A DNA stretch of 64,000 bases, from assembly GCA_028343155.1 (NCBI GenBank), contig JAOLXX010000007.1:1-64000 (forward strand). The letters run 5' to 3'. The notes beneath the pieces are model-generated. The model had not been told where the DNA came from. It saw only the letters and a program-made list of their open reading frames with translations, and ran no database searches. Below, piece after piece: positions 27,213 through 37,031 of this stretch. The DNA comes from Polaribacter sp. (GTDB lineage Bacteria > Bacteroidota > Bacteroidia > Flavobacteriales > Flavobacteriaceae). The position numbers and the translations under genes are program-made. The stretch's first letter is position 1; each line of letters starts with the position of its first letter.

Positions 27213-29201
27213 ATGGAATTTAAATTGGTATCAGAATTTTCTCCTACTGGAGATCAACCCCAAGCAATAAAAGATCTTACACAAAGTATTATTGGAGGTG
27301 AAAAATTTCAGACCCTACTTGGTGTAACTGGTTCCGGAAAAACTTTTACGGTGGCAAATGTTGTCAAAGAAGTAAAAAAGCCAACTTTAGTTTTAGCTCA
27401 TAATAAGACATTAGCAGCCCAACTGTATTCCGAATTTAAACTTTTTTTTCCTGAAAATGCGGTAGAATATTTTGTTTCTTATTACGATTATTATCAACCA
27501 GAAGCATACATTCCTGTAACAGGAACTTATATTGAAAAAGATTTATCCATTAATGAAGACATCGAACGCTTGCGATTAAGCACCACCTCTTCCCTACTTT
27601 CTGGTAGACGAGATGTTTTGGTTGTTGCCTCTGTTTCTTGTTTGTACGGGATTGGAAATCCCACAGAATTTAAAAAAAATATAATTCCTATTGAGGTAAA
27701 TAAGCAAATTGCTAGAACAAAATTTTTACATCAGCTTGTTCAAAGTTTATATTCTCGAACGGAACACGAAATAAAAAGCGGAACCTTTAAAGTAAAAGGT
27801 GATGTTGTCACTATTTACCCGTCCTATGGTGATAATGGATATAGAGTCCATTTTTTTGGTGATGAAATTGAAGAAATAGAATCGTTTGATCTAGAGAGCA
27901 ACAAAGTTATAGAAAGCTTCAAAGAACTTATTATTTATCCAGCAAACTTATTTGTAACCTCTCCAGATGTATTACAAAATGCCATTCATCAAATTCAAGA
28001 AGATATGGTAAAACAAGTAGATTATTTTAAAGAAATTGGAAAGCATTTAGAAGCTAAACGTTTAAAAGAAAGAACTGAATTCGACTTAGAAATGATTCGT
28101 GAATTAGGTTATTGTTCTGGTATTGAAAATTATTCTCGTTATTTAGATGGTCGTGAACCTGGAACAAGACCTTTCTGTTTGTTAGATTACTTTCCTGATG
28201 ATTATTTAATGGTCATCGATGAAAGTCATGTTACCATTCCGCAAACACATGCCATGTATGGCGGTGATAGAAGTAGAAAAGAAAACCTAGTAGAGTATGG
28301 TTTTAGATTGCCGGCTGCAATGGACAATCGTCCTTTGAAATTTGAAGAATTTGAAGGCGTTCAAAATCAAGTAATTTATGTTTCTGCAACTCCTGCAGAT
28401 TATGAACTTCAAAAAACAGAAGGTGTTTTTGTAGAACAAATCATTAGACCTACAGGATTACTAGATCCAATTATTGAAATTAGGCCTAGTTTAAATCAGA
28501 TAGATAATTTAATTGAAGAAATTCATATTCGTGTAGAAAAAGACGAACGCACCTTGGTAACTACATTGACCAAAAGAATGGCAGAAGAATTGACTAAATA
28601 TTTAACAAGAGTAGATATTCGTTGTCGATACATTCATTCTGATGTAGACACACTAGAACGTGTAGAAATCATGCAAGATTTAAGGAAGGGCATCTTTGAT
28701 GTTTTAATTGGTGTAAATCTTTTGAGAGAGGGTTTAGATTTACCTGAAGTTTCTTTGGTAGCTATTTTAGACGCTGATAAAGAAGGTTTTTTAAGAAGTC
28801 ATCGATCGATAACTCAAACTGTGGGTAGAGCAGCAAGAAACGTTAATGGGCTGGCTATTTTATATGCTGATAAAATGACAAACAGTATGCAAAAAACCAT
28901 TGACGAAACCGACAGAAGAAGAGAGATACAAATAGCTTACAATACGAAACACAACATCACACCGACCCAAATTAATAAAAAATTTGATGATACCTTAACC
29001 AAATCTTCTATTTCTAGCTATCACTATGACAATGCAAAACAGGTGGCGGCAGAACAAGACTTGCACTATTTACCAAAAGAAGAAATAGAAAAACGCATCA
29101 GAGAAAAACGCAAACACATGGAAGCTGCTGCCAAAGGATTAGATTTTATTGTAGCCGCAAGACTCCGTGATGAAATTGCTCTTTTGAAGGAAAAATTATA
29201 A
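27213..29201 (+). CDS. uvrB: Excinuclease ABC subunit UvrB
   Basis: Damage-verifying helicase-like subunit of nucleotide excision repair. The 662-residue product begins MEFKLVSEFSPTGDQPQAI and has Walker A GVTGSGKTFT, the beta-hairpin region YYDYYQPEAYIP, the DESH box IDESHVTIPQ, motif VI HRSITQTVGRAARN and a C-terminal UvrC-binding helix pair (KHMEAAAKGLDFIVAARLRDEI). The frame is open to 27078, overlapping the permease gene, but the conserved start is at 27213, beyond the terminator. Only 4 bases separate the TATTTTTA box from the ATG, so the message may be leaderless. Confidence 0.97.
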   Translation: MEFKLVSEFSPTGDQPQAIKDLTQSIIGGEKFQTLLGVTGSGKTFTVANVVKEVKKPTLVLAHNKTLAAQLYSEFKLFFPENAVEYFVSYYDYYQPEAYIPVTGTYIEKDLSINEDIERLRLSTTSSLLSGRRDVLVVASVSCLYGIGNPTEFKKNIIPIEVNKQIARTKFLHQLVQSLYSRTEHEIKSGTFKVKGDVVTIYPSYGDNGYRVHFFGDEIEEIESFDLESNKVIESFKELIIYPANLFVTSPDVLQNAIHQIQEDMVKQVDYFKEIGKHLEAKRLKERTEFDLEMIRELGYCSGIENYSRYLDGREPGTRPFCLLDYFPDDYLMVIDESHVTIPQTHAMYGGDRSRKENLVEYGFRLPAAMDNRPLKFEEFEGVQNQVIYVSATPADYELQKTEGVFVEQIIRPTGLLDPIIEIRPSLNQIDNLIEEIHIRVEKDERTLVTTLTKRMAEELTKYLTRVDIRCRYIHSDVDTLERVEIMQDLRKGIFDVLIGVNLLREGLDLPEVSLVAILDADKEGFLRSHRSITQTVGRAARNVNGLAILYADKMTNSMQKTIDETDRRREIQIAYNTKHNITPTQINKKFDDTLTKSSISSYHYDNAKQVAAEQDLHYLPKEEIEKRIREKRKHMEAAAKGLDFIVAARLRDEIALLKEKL

Positions 29202-29244
29202 TCAAAATTAAAGTTGCTTTCAAACTAAAGATACAATCCATAAA

Positions 29245-29273
29245 AAAACGCCTTACAAATTGTAAGGCGTTTT
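29245..29273. terminator. Hairpin terminator between convergent uvrB and sucC
   Basis: 29245-29256 pairs with 29262-29273 (loop AAATT), with A and T runs outside. It lies 44 bases past the uvrB stop and 21 bases from the sucC stop on the other strand. Confidence 0.85.
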
Positions 29274-29293
29274 CAATTTCTTTTTAACTAAAA

Positions 29294-30493
29294 CTAAGAA
29301 GCTTCTAAAACTTCTTGCACTTTATCTGCAGCTTCTTGAAACTCTATAGCAGAAATAATTTCCATACCAGAATTATCAATTAATTGTTTTGCTTCTCTGG
29401 CATTTGTACCTTGTAAACGACAAATAATTGGCACTGTAATTTTATCGCCCATACTCTTGTATGCATCTACAACACCTTGTGCAACTCTATCACAACGTAC
29501 AATACCTCCAAAAATATTTACTAGAATTGCTTTTACATTTGGGTCTTTTAAAATAATTCTAAAAGCAGTTTCAACTCTAGCTGCATCAGCTGTACCACCA
29601 ACATCTAAAAAGTTAGCAGGTTCACCACCAGATTCTTTAATTAAATCCATCGTTCCCATGGCTAAACCAGCTCCATTTACCATACAACCAACGTTTCCAT
29701 CTAAATCTACATAGTTTAAACCAGCAGCTTTTGCTTCTACTTCAATAGGATTTTCTTCTCTTAAATCACGCATTGCTAGATAATCTTTATGTCTATATAA
29801 AGCGTTTTCGTCTAAAGAAACTTTAGCATCAACTGCCATAATTTTAGAATCAGAAGTTTTTAAAACTGGATTAATTTCAAACATAGAAGAATCTGAACCA
29901 ATATATGCTTTGTATAAATTAGTGACAAATTTTGTCATTTCCTTAAATGCAACACCAGATAAACCTAAATTAAAAGCAACTTTACGAGCTTGAAAAGGCA
30001 TAATGCCTAATAAAGGATCTATTTCTTCTGTAAAAATTAAATGTGGCGTTTCTTCTGCAACAGTTTCAATATCCATTCCACCTTCTGTAGAGTACATAAT
30101 CATGTTTTTTCCTGTTGCTCTATTTAAAAGAACAGAGATATAATATTCATCTGGTTCAGCATCTCCAGGATAATAGACATCTTCACAAATTAAAACTTGG
30201 TTTACAAGTTTTCCTTCTGCAGTTGTTTGAGGCGTAATTAACATCATTCCAATAATATCATCAGAAATACTTTTAACTTCGGCTAAATTTTTCGCTAACT
30301 TAACACCACCACCTTTACCACGACCACCTGCGTGAACTTGTGCTTTAATAACGTGCCACCCTGTACCGGTTTCCTCTGTAAGTTTTTTTGCAGCATCAAC
30401 TGCTTCTGCAGGAGTGCTTGCCACAATTCCACGTTGAATTCTAACGCCAAAACTGCTTAATATTTCTTTTCCTTGAAATTCGTGTAAATTCAT
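29294..30493 (-). CDS. sucC: ADP-forming succinyl-CoA synthetase, beta subunit
   Basis: TCA-cycle enzyme making succinate and ATP from succinyl-CoA. The 399-residue product begins MNLHEFQGKEILSSFGV (ATP-grasp N-terminus), has the glycine-rich VHAGGRGKGGGVK loop, EINPVLKT, LDGNVGCMVNGAGLAMGTMD and the CoA-ligase part VNIFGGIVRCD. The alpha subunit gene sucD is not adjacent within the window, which is usual for flavobacteria. A TATTTTTG box lies 24 bases upstream. Confidence 0.97.
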   Translation of the reverse strand: MNLHEFQGKEILSSFGVRIQRGIVASTPAEAVDAAKKLTEETGTGWHVIKAQVHAGGRGKGGGVKLAKNLAEVKSISDDIIGMMLITPQTTAEGKLVNQVLICEDVYYPGDAEPDEYYISVLLNRATGKNMIMYSTEGGMDIETVAEETPHLIFTEEIDPLLGIMPFQARKVAFNLGLSGVAFKEMTKFVTNLYKAYIGSDSSMFEINPVLKTSDSKIMAVDAKVSLDENALYRHKDYLAMRDLREENPIEVEAKAAGLNYVDLDGNVGCMVNGAGLAMGTMDLIKESGGEPANFLDVGGTADAARVETAFRIILKDPNVKAILVNIFGGIVRCDRVAQGVVDAYKSMGDKITVPIICRLQGTNAREAKQLIDNSGMEIISAIEFQEAADKVQEVLEAS

Positions 30494-30516
30494 TTATAAG
30501 TGTTTAAAAACGTTAG

Positions 30517-30524
30517 CAAAAATA
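30517..30524 (-). promoter_or_regulatory. -7 box TATTTTTG of the sucC promoter
   Basis: Exact TAnnTTTG match on the minus strand, 23 bases before the sucC ATG. No TTG box at the usual spacing. Confidence 0.6.
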
Positions 30525-30843
30525 CAAATTCATATATAAAACTTTCCTATTTTTTTAAAAAAAATTAACATGTTCATCTTTTAACATTATAAACTTCATG
30601 ATGTCTTTCTTTCTTAAGAAACATGGTTTTGTGATTTATCATAAAAAAGGAAAAAACACAATCTCAAAGGCATACTTTTTCTATAAAATAGATTTATTAT
30701 ATAAATTATAATACCCTCAAAAATATTTTTTTAAATTATTTCTACGATTTTAAAAAATAAATATTCTTTATTTATATGGATATCCGTTTTTTAAGTATTA
30801 AAATTCAAGTCTTTTTTTATACATTCGTTACAAAATTACAAGT
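30525..30843. other. Long AT-rich divergent intergenic region
   Basis: A 319-base stretch between sucC and the LolD-like gene, unusually AT-rich even for this genome. It has no convincing reading frame or RNA structure on either strand and presumably holds the upstream promoter parts of both flanking genes. I found no clear TAnnTTTG box close to the LolD-like start. Confidence 0.4.
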
Positions 30844-31503
30844 ATGATTATAGGTGAAAATATTCACAAAAAATTCGGAGATGTAGCCGTTTTAAAAGGA
30901 GTTAGTTTGCACATAAAAAAAGGAGAAATAGTTGCTATTGTTGGACCTTCTGGTGCAGGAAAGACTACTTTACTCCAAATTTTAGGAACCTTGGAAAGCC
31001 CCTTGAAGACGGAAGAATTCAAACTAGAATTAAACAATATTTCACTTAAAAACTTAGCCGACAAAGAACTTTCTTCATTTAGAAACAACCATATTGGTTT
31101 TATCTTTCAATTTCATCAACTATTACCAGAATTCTCCGCTTTAGAAAACGTTTGTATTCCTGCTTTTATTGGAAAAAAATCGAAACTAGAAACAACAAAA
31201 AAAGCCAAAGAAATTCTTACTTTTTTAGGGTTATCTCATCGAATAGATAACAAACCAAACGAACTTTCTGGTGGGGAACAACAAAGAGTGGCTGTTGCCA
31301 GGGCATTAATTAACACCCCTTCTGTAATTTTTGCGGATGAACCTAGTGGGAATCTAGATAGTGAATCGGCAAAAAACTTACATGAACTATTTTTTAAACT
31401 TCGTGAAGAATTTGGTCAAACCTTTGTCATTATTACTCATAATGAAGAACTGGCAGATATGGCAGATCGAAAATTAACCATGAGAGACGGAAAAATTCTA
31501 TAA
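30844..31503 (+). CDS. LolD-like ABC transporter ATP-binding protein
   Basis: A 219-residue ATPase of the LolD/MacB group: Walker [16 protein letters not shown] at residues 35-49, the group-typical [23 protein letters not shown], signature [15 protein letters not shown], Walker [13 protein letters not shown] and switch [10 protein letters not shown]. LolD releases lipoproteins from the inner membrane together with LolC/E; no permease gene is adjacent, but in Bacteroidota these genes are often apart. It opens a same-strand run with the CPBP and TIGR02757 genes. Confidence 0.88.
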   Translation: MIIGENIHKKFGDVAVLKGVSLHIKKGEIVAIVGPSGAGKTTLLQILGTLESPLKTEEFKLELNNISLKNLADKELSSFRNNHIGFIFQFHQLLPEFSALENVCIPAFIGKKSKLETTKKAKEILTFLGLSHRIDNKPNELSGGEQQRVAVARALINTPSVIFADEPSGNLDSESAKNLHELFFKLREEFGQTFVIITHNEELADMADRKLTMRDGKIL

Positions 31504-31525
31504 ATAAGTAGAGCACAAAAAACCA

Positions 31526-32080
31526 ATGAGACAAACCTTTAGAGAACTTATCGCTTATTTAAAAAACCCTAATTTAAAAGAAGAAGAAAGCACCAATTTA
31601 ATATACAAATTTTCTGTATTTTTTAAATTATTAGCAATTTGTATTCTAACAAGCTTTATCATCGGGCCAATTTTTGTTATCGTAGAAGAAATAGGTTGGA
31701 TTGATTTGAATAAACACACAATGGAAGAATTGGTTAAAAAGTTATCTAAATTACAACTCACATTTTTTGCCGTTATATTAGCGCCAGTTTTTGAAGAACT
31801 TATCTTTAGAGGACCACTGAAACTTTTTAAAAACCCAAAGTCATTTAAAATTGCTTTTTATATACTCACACTACTCTTCGGATTTGTTCATTTATCAAAT
31901 TTTGAAATCACAGCCAATGTATTACTATTAAGCCCTCTTTTGGTCTTACCTCAAATACTTTTAGGTGGTTATTTAGGTTTTATACGTATCAAACTTGGCT
32001 TGCTATGGTCAATCCTATTACATGCATCCTATAATGGAATTTTTCTATGCCTTTCTTTTATTCCTGACACAATACAATAA
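31526..32080 (+). CDS. CPBP family intramembrane glutamic endopeptidase
   Basis: A 184-residue membrane protein with about five spans. The Abi/CPBP active-site motif EExxxR is at Glu90-Glu91-Arg95 in VFEELIFRGPLK, the second motif His122 lies in FGFVHLSNF, and a third is HASYNG near the C-terminus. Family members cut prenylated or signal peptides within the membrane, or give bacteriocin immunity. Its stop overlaps the next ATG by one base, so it is co-translated with the TIGR02757 gene. Confidence 0.85.
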   Translation: MRQTFRELIAYLKNPNLKEEESTNLIYKFSVFFKLLAICILTSFIIGPIFVIVEEIGWIDLNKHTMEELVKKLSKLQLTFFAVILAPVFEELIFRGPLKLFKNPKSFKIAFYILTLLFGFVHLSNFEITANVLLLSPLLVLPQILLGGYLGFIRIKLGLLWSILLHASYNGIFLCLSFIPDTIQ

Positions 32081-32844
32081 TGAAAAAAATAGCCCTTAAA
32101 GAGTTTTTAGATGCAAAGGTAATTCTATATAACAACACTAAGTTTATAGAATCTGACCCCATTCAAATCCCACACCTTTTTTCTAAAAAAGAAGATATAG
32201 AAATCGCAGCTTTTTTAACGGCAACCATATCATGGGGAAATAGAACGATGATTATAAGAAACGCGTATAAAATGATTGAGTTATTAGATAATGCTCCTTA
32301 TGATTTTGTAATAAACCATCAAAAAAGTGATTTAAAATCATTAGAAGGATTTGTCCATAGAACATTTAATTCAATCGACTTAGAGCAATTTATAAAATCA
32401 CTACAGCACATATACAAGAAACACCAAGGGTTAGAAAACGTCTTATCCATAAAAGGTCAGGATACAAACTATAGAAATGCAATTCATAATTTAAAACAAG
32501 TATTTTTTGAAGTTCCTCACCAACAAAGAACACAAAAACATGTTTCTGATCCTTTAAAAAATTCAGCAGCAAAGAGAATTAACATGTTTTTACGTTGGAT
32601 GGTTAGAAACGATCATACAGGAGTAGATTTTGGAATTTGGCAAACCCATAACCCTGCAAACCTATCTTGTCCTTTAGATGTTCATTCAGGCAACGTCGCA
32701 AGAAAATTAAAATTACTTTTAAGAAAGCAAAACGATTGGAAAGCACTCTCTGAATTAGACAAAAGCTTAAGAAATCTAGACAAAAGTGACCCTGTAAAAT
32801 ATGACTTTGCATTATTTGGATTGGGTGTTTTTGAAAAGTTTTAA
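32080..32844 (+). CDS. TIGR02757 family protein
   Basis: A 254-residue protein of a widely conserved uncharacterised family. Recognisable parts are IPHLFSKKEDIEIAAFLTATISWGNR near the N-terminus, FVHRTFNSIDLEQFI, and SAAKRINMFLRWMVRND with the later CPLDVHSGNVARKLKLL. The mostly helical pattern recalls helix-hairpin-helix DNA glycosylases, but no catalytic motif can be assigned, so function is unknown. ATG overlaps the CPBP stop. Confidence 0.82.
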   Translation: MKKIALKEFLDAKVILYNNTKFIESDPIQIPHLFSKKEDIEIAAFLTATISWGNRTMIIRNAYKMIELLDNAPYDFVINHQKSDLKSLEGFVHRTFNSIDLEQFIKSLQHIYKKHQGLENVLSIKGQDTNYRNAIHNLKQVFFEVPHQQRTQKHVSDPLKNSAAKRINMFLRWMVRNDHTGVDFGIWQTHNPANLSCPLDVHSGNVARKLKLLLRKQNDWKALSELDKSLRNLDKSDPVKYDFALFGLGVFEKF

Positions 32845-32919
32845 TTAGTAATCAACACTTCAATAAACTTTATATATTTAGTAATAGATTAGCTTTTTAA
32901 AATTATATAAGAGGAAATA

Positions 32920-34869
32920 ATGCTTTTTAAAAATCCTAAAATTTTATACCTATTAGTACTACTGATTGTTCCTATTTTAGTGCATCTTTTTCAACTACAA
33001 AAATTTGTAAAAGTTCCTTTTACCAATGTTGCTTTCTTACAACAATTAGCGCAACGGGGTCGTAAAAGTTATCGCTTAAAAAAATGGTTAATCTTAGCGA
33101 CAAGACTGCTATTATTTTTAGCGATAATTTTTGCATTTTCACAACCTTATTTAAGCAATCAAAAAATAAATTCGAAACAACATAATTATATTTACCTAGA
33201 CAATTCCCTAAGCACAAATACCAAGGGAGAAAAAGGGAATTTATTGCAAATAGCAGTGCAAGAAATTATTGAAAATGTTGCTGAAAAAGATCTTTTTTCA
33301 CTTCAAACAAATTCCAATTTTTATGATAAAATTACCAAGAATGAACTTAAAAACAAGTTGTTAAATATTAAAGAAACTTCAAAAAAAATAGATTTATCTA
33401 CAATTTTTCTAAAATTTAATACTAAAATAAAAAATGAAACTAAAGATTTAAGTAGTTTTATATTAATATCTGATTTTCAGAACATTTATGAAAATAAATC
33501 CACAAATGTAACAGCTCCTTTTTCTGCGATAAAACTCACTACTTCAATAAAAAATAATATTTCCATTGACAGTGTTTTTATTAGCAATTCAAATGCAACT
33601 AATTTCACATTAAATGTACTGATCAAAAATCAAGGGGCACTAAAAGAAAATATCCCAATAGCCGTTTATAACAGCGCAAAACTTATCAGCAAACGCTCCT
33701 CCTCTTTTGAAAAAGATGCACTTAAAAAAATTCAATTTAAAATTCAAAATCAAGAAGAATTTAAAGGAAAAATAACACTAACTTATAGCGATACTTTCTC
33801 CTTTGATAATACCTTTTATTTCGTACTCAAAAACAATCAAAAAATTAATGTTTTAACCATCGGAAAACAAGCTGATTTTCTTTCTAAAATTTATGATAAA
33901 GAAGAATTTAATTTCTTACAATCCTCCGTTAAAAACACCAACTACAACACCTTAGTAAAACAGCAATTAATTATATTAAACGAAGTTGAATATATTCCAA
34001 AATTTTTATCAGAAAAAATTATAACTTTTTCTAAAAACGGAGGAAACTTAGTAATTATTCCAAGTGAAAATATAAACCTTCAGGCATACAATTCTTTATT
34101 TAAAAATTTAAATGCTGGAAAAATTAAAGTTAAAAAAACGGGGAAACTAAAAATCACAAATATTAATTACAAGCACCCACTATTTCAAAACGTTTTTTCA
34201 AAAAAAGTAACTAATTTTCAATACCCAACTGCTGAAAGCCACTTTCCTATTTCCTCAATAAAAGCAAGCAATATTGTCTTATATGAAGACAGCACTTCCT
34301 TTATATCGCAAATCAAGAACGCTGAAGGCACTATTTACTGGATATCTAGTCCTTTGAACAGAAAAAACAGCAACTTCATTACATCTCCATTAGTAGTGCC
34401 TGTTTTTTATAATTTTGGGAAAATGAGTTACAAACACCCGCAATTATTCTATAGAACGGGTATGGAAAATAATATTGACATTGAAACAGCACTTAATAAA
34501 AACAGGATTTTAAGAATCTCAAACGCAGTAAACTCTTTTATTCCTTTGCAAAAAAAGTTTCAAAACAAGGTTCGCATCACAACAAATGAACAACCAATAA
34601 AAAATGGATTTTTCACTATTTTAAAAGGAAATGACACAATTCAAAAATTAGCTTTCAATTACCCAAAAGAAGAAAGCTGGCTTAATTTTATGGATTTAAA
34701 TGCATTAAAAAAAACAAACCAGAAAGTGACAATTGGTACATCTATTCCTACTATTTTTAAAGAAATTAATAAAAAATATGAAGTTCATTGCCTTTGGAAA
34801 TGGTTTTTAACGCTGGCAATTGTATCTTTGTTCTTAGAACTTTTGATTTTAAAATTCTATAAACCATGA
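32920..34869 (+). CDS. BatA-type membrane protein with N-terminal double span
   Basis: A 649-residue inner-membrane protein. Residues 1-80 form the BatA N-terminal domain: span at about 8-24, the linker FVKVPFTNVAFLQQLAQRGRK, and a span at about 57-77. A large periplasmic or cytoplasmic domain follows (VWA-like topology with YIYLDNSLSTN where a MIDAS-like site would start, then beta-rich repeats), and a last span lies at about 625-645. Relatives belong to the Bacteroides aerotolerance group, function poorly known. Its stop overlaps the ATG of the dihydroorotase-like gene by 4 bases, which suggests coupled expression. Confidence 0.8.
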   Translation: MLFKNPKILYLLVLLIVPILVHLFQLQKFVKVPFTNVAFLQQLAQRGRKSYRLKKWLILATRLLLFLAIIFAFSQPYLSNQKINSKQHNYIYLDNSLSTNTKGEKGNLLQIAVQEIIENVAEKDLFSLQTNSNFYDKITKNELKNKLLNIKETSKKIDLSTIFLKFNTKIKNETKDLSSFILISDFQNIYENKSTNVTAPFSAIKLTTSIKNNISIDSVFISNSNATNFTLNVLIKNQGALKENIPIAVYNSAKLISKRSSSFEKDALKKIQFKIQNQEEFKGKITLTYSDTFSFDNTFYFVLKNNQKINVLTIGKQADFLSKIYDKEEFNFLQSSVKNTNYNTLVKQQLIILNEVEYIPKFLSEKIITFSKNGGNLVIIPSENINLQAYNSLFKNLNAGKIKVKKTGKLKITNINYKHPLFQNVFSKKVTNFQYPTAESHFPISSIKASNIVLYEDSTSFISQIKNAEGTIYWISSPLNRKNSNFITSPLVVPVFYNFGKMSYKHPQLFYRTGMENNIDIETALNKNRILRISNAVNSFIPLQKKFQNKVRITTNEQPIKNGFFTILKGNDTIQKLAFNYPKEESWLNFMDLNALKKTNQKVTIGTSIPTIFKEINKKYEVHCLWKWFLTLAIVSLFLELLILKFYKP

Positions 34870-36131
34870 CCACGCTTATAAAATCGGCAACAATTATAGA
34901 CCCTTCAAGTCCATATCACAATCAAAAAAAAGACATTTTAATTACGAATGGAATTATTGATAAAATAGAAGATTCCATAAAAAACAAAGATAATTACCAA
35001 TTAGTATCACTGGCAAATTTGCATGTTTCTTGCGGTTGGTTTGACACGAGTGTTTCATTTGGAGAACCAGGCTTTGAAGAAAGAGAAACCATTAGCAATG
35101 GATTAAATGTTGCTGCAAAAAGTGGCTTCACTTCTGTGGCAGTAAACGCCAATTCAAATCCCGTTATTGACTCAAAATCTACTGTTGAATTTTTAAGAAA
35201 CAGCGCAAAAGGATTTGCCACAAACCTCTACCCTATTGCAGCCTTAACACAAGGTAGCAAAGGTTTAGAAATGGCAGAGTTATTTGACATGCAACAATCT
35301 GGAGCCATTGCTTTTTCGGATTATAACAAACCAATTGCTAATGACAATTTAATGAAAATTGCGCTTTTATATGCTCAAAACTTTGATGGGTTAGTGCTCA
35401 GTTTTCCAAAAAACAATTCCATCGCTGGTGAAGGAATTGCAAATGAAGGAATAAACAGTACAAAATTAGGACTAAAAGGAAACCCTTCTTTGGCAGAGCA
35501 CCTACAAATCTCTAGCCATTTATCTTTACTAGAATACACAGGAGGAAAATTACATATTCCCACAATTTCTACGACAAAATCTGTTGCATTAATTAAAGAA
35601 GCCAAAAAGAAAGGACTCCAAGTAACCTGTAGCGTTTCTGCTCACCATTTAATATTATCTGATGATGAATTGCATGGTTTTGATAGCAACTTTAAAGTAA
35701 ACCCACCATTAAGAACAAAATCTGACCTAAATGGATTGCAAAAAGGGGTTAAATCTGGAGTGATAGATATAATTACCTCAGATCACAACCCCATTGATAT
35801 CGAGAACAAAAAAGTAGAATTTAGCGAAGCAAAAGACGGGGCAATAGGTCTAGAGAGTTCTTTTGGAGCAATAAATTCAGTGTTGGATTTAGATGATTTC
35901 ATCACCCATATTACAAGTAAACCAAAAGCTATTTTCGGACTAGAAAATCATTCTATTAAAGAAAAAAATAAAGCAGAAATTACTTTGTTTGATCCTAATA
36001 ATGAGTATGTATTTTCAAAGGAGCATATTTTATCAACATCAAAAAATAGCCCTTTTTTAGATAAAAAGCTAAGAGGTAAAGCATATGGAATTTACGCAAA
36101 TGAGCAACTTATCCTAAATCAAATATCTTAA
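34866..36131 (+). CDS. Dihydroorotase-like amidohydrolase lacking the HxH metal site
   Basis: A 421-residue protein with the type I dihydroorotase layout: DTSVSFGEPGFEERETI at residues 60-76, GFTSVAVNANSNPV, AFSD at 149-152, LHIPTISTTKSV, SAHHL at 258-262, FKVNPPLRTKSDL and IITSDHNP with Asp306. The active enzymes read D-x-H-x-H-x-R-E-P-G at the first site; here both metal-binding His are Ser (62 and 64) and the substrate-binding Arg is Gly66. Other motifs are kept. It is therefore probably not a working dihydroorotase; non-catalytic homologues (PyrC') assist aspartate transcarbamoylase in some bacteria. Translation is coupled to the BatA-like gene. Confidence 0.85.
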   Translation: MTTLIKSATIIDPSSPYHNQKKDILITNGIIDKIEDSIKNKDNYQLVSLANLHVSCGWFDTSVSFGEPGFEERETISNGLNVAAKSGFTSVAVNANSNPVIDSKSTVEFLRNSAKGFATNLYPIAALTQGSKGLEMAELFDMQQSGAIAFSDYNKPIANDNLMKIALLYAQNFDGLVLSFPKNNSIAGEGIANEGINSTKLGLKGNPSLAEHLQISSHLSLLEYTGGKLHIPTISTTKSVALIKEAKKKGLQVTCSVSAHHLILSDDELHGFDSNFKVNPPLRTKSDLNGLQKGVKSGVIDIITSDHNPIDIENKKVEFSEAKDGAIGLESSFGAINSVLDLDDFITHITSKPKAIFGLENHSIKEKNKAEITLFDPNNEYVFSKEHILSTSKNSPFLDKKLRGKAYGIYANEQLILNQIS

Positions 36132-36224
36132 AATTAAAGAGAAAGAAGAAAGATTCCATTCTTTGGTAATCAATATCAAGTCTTACATAAGAACTTATAA
36201 TTTCCACAAAAAAGCAATATAAAA

Positions 36225-36866
36225 ATGAGCGATTTGCATTATTTGGTTAGACCACCCAAAACAGCAATCAAAAATCCGCCTTTATTAATCTTACTTCACG
36301 GCTACGGAAGTAATGAACAAGATTTATTTTCTTTTACAGAAGAACTACCAGACGAGTTTCTAATTATTAGCGCACAAGCTCCTCGGTCTATGGGCTCTGG
36401 AAGTTATGCTTGGTATGCTATAAATTTTGATGCTATGAATGGTAAATTTTCAGACTTAGAACAAGCCAAAGAAGCTATTGATAAAATAGCTGTTTTTATT
36501 GATGAAATAAAAGAGAAGTACAAAACAAATCCAGATAAGACTTTTTTACTAGGATTTAGTCAAGGAGCTATTTTAAGCTATTCTCTAAGTTTTTTCTACC
36601 CAAATAAAGTACAGCATGTAATTGCATTGAGCGGATACATAAACACCGAATTATTACCAACCACTATTTCTAGAAAAATTGAAACATCCTATTATTGTTC
36701 CCACGGCTCTGTAGACCAAGTACTACCTGTAATATGGGCTAGGAAATCAAAACCTTTTTTAGACAATTTAGGCTTTCAAAACAAGTATTCTGAATACCCT
36801 GTTGGACATGGAGTTGCACCACAAAATTTTCACAGTTTCAAAACTTGGATTGAAGAACGTTTGTAG
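36225..36866 (+). CDS. Alpha/beta hydrolase, phospholipase/carboxylesterase family
   Basis: A 213-residue esterase of the YpfH/acyl-protein-thioesterase group. It shows LLILLHGYGSNEQDL (oxyanion region), the nucleophile elbow LGFSQGAIL, an Asp in GSVDQVLP and the catalytic His in VGHGVAPQNF. No signal peptide, so cytoplasmic. It is a single gene 93 bases after the dihydroorotase-like gene. The natural ester is unknown. Confidence 0.88.
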   Translation: MSDLHYLVRPPKTAIKNPPLLILLHGYGSNEQDLFSFTEELPDEFLIISAQAPRSMGSGSYAWYAINFDAMNGKFSDLEQAKEAIDKIAVFIDEIKEKYKTNPDKTFLLGFSQGAILSYSLSFFYPNKVQHVIALSGYINTELLPTTISRKIETSYYCSHGSVDQVLPVIWARKSKPFLDNLGFQNKYSEYPVGHGVAPQNFHSFKTWIEERL

Positions 36867-37031
36867 GTTGAATTCTCTTCAAAGAAGAAGGTATGGTTAA
36901 GAACAAAACACCTTAAATTTGGAAATAATGCAATGAGAGTGCTAACATAATTATATAAAACCAATTGACTTTTTTATTTTTTAGTTTTAAATTATTAAAT
37001 TAGTTACGTCAAACCGTTGAATTACAAAATC

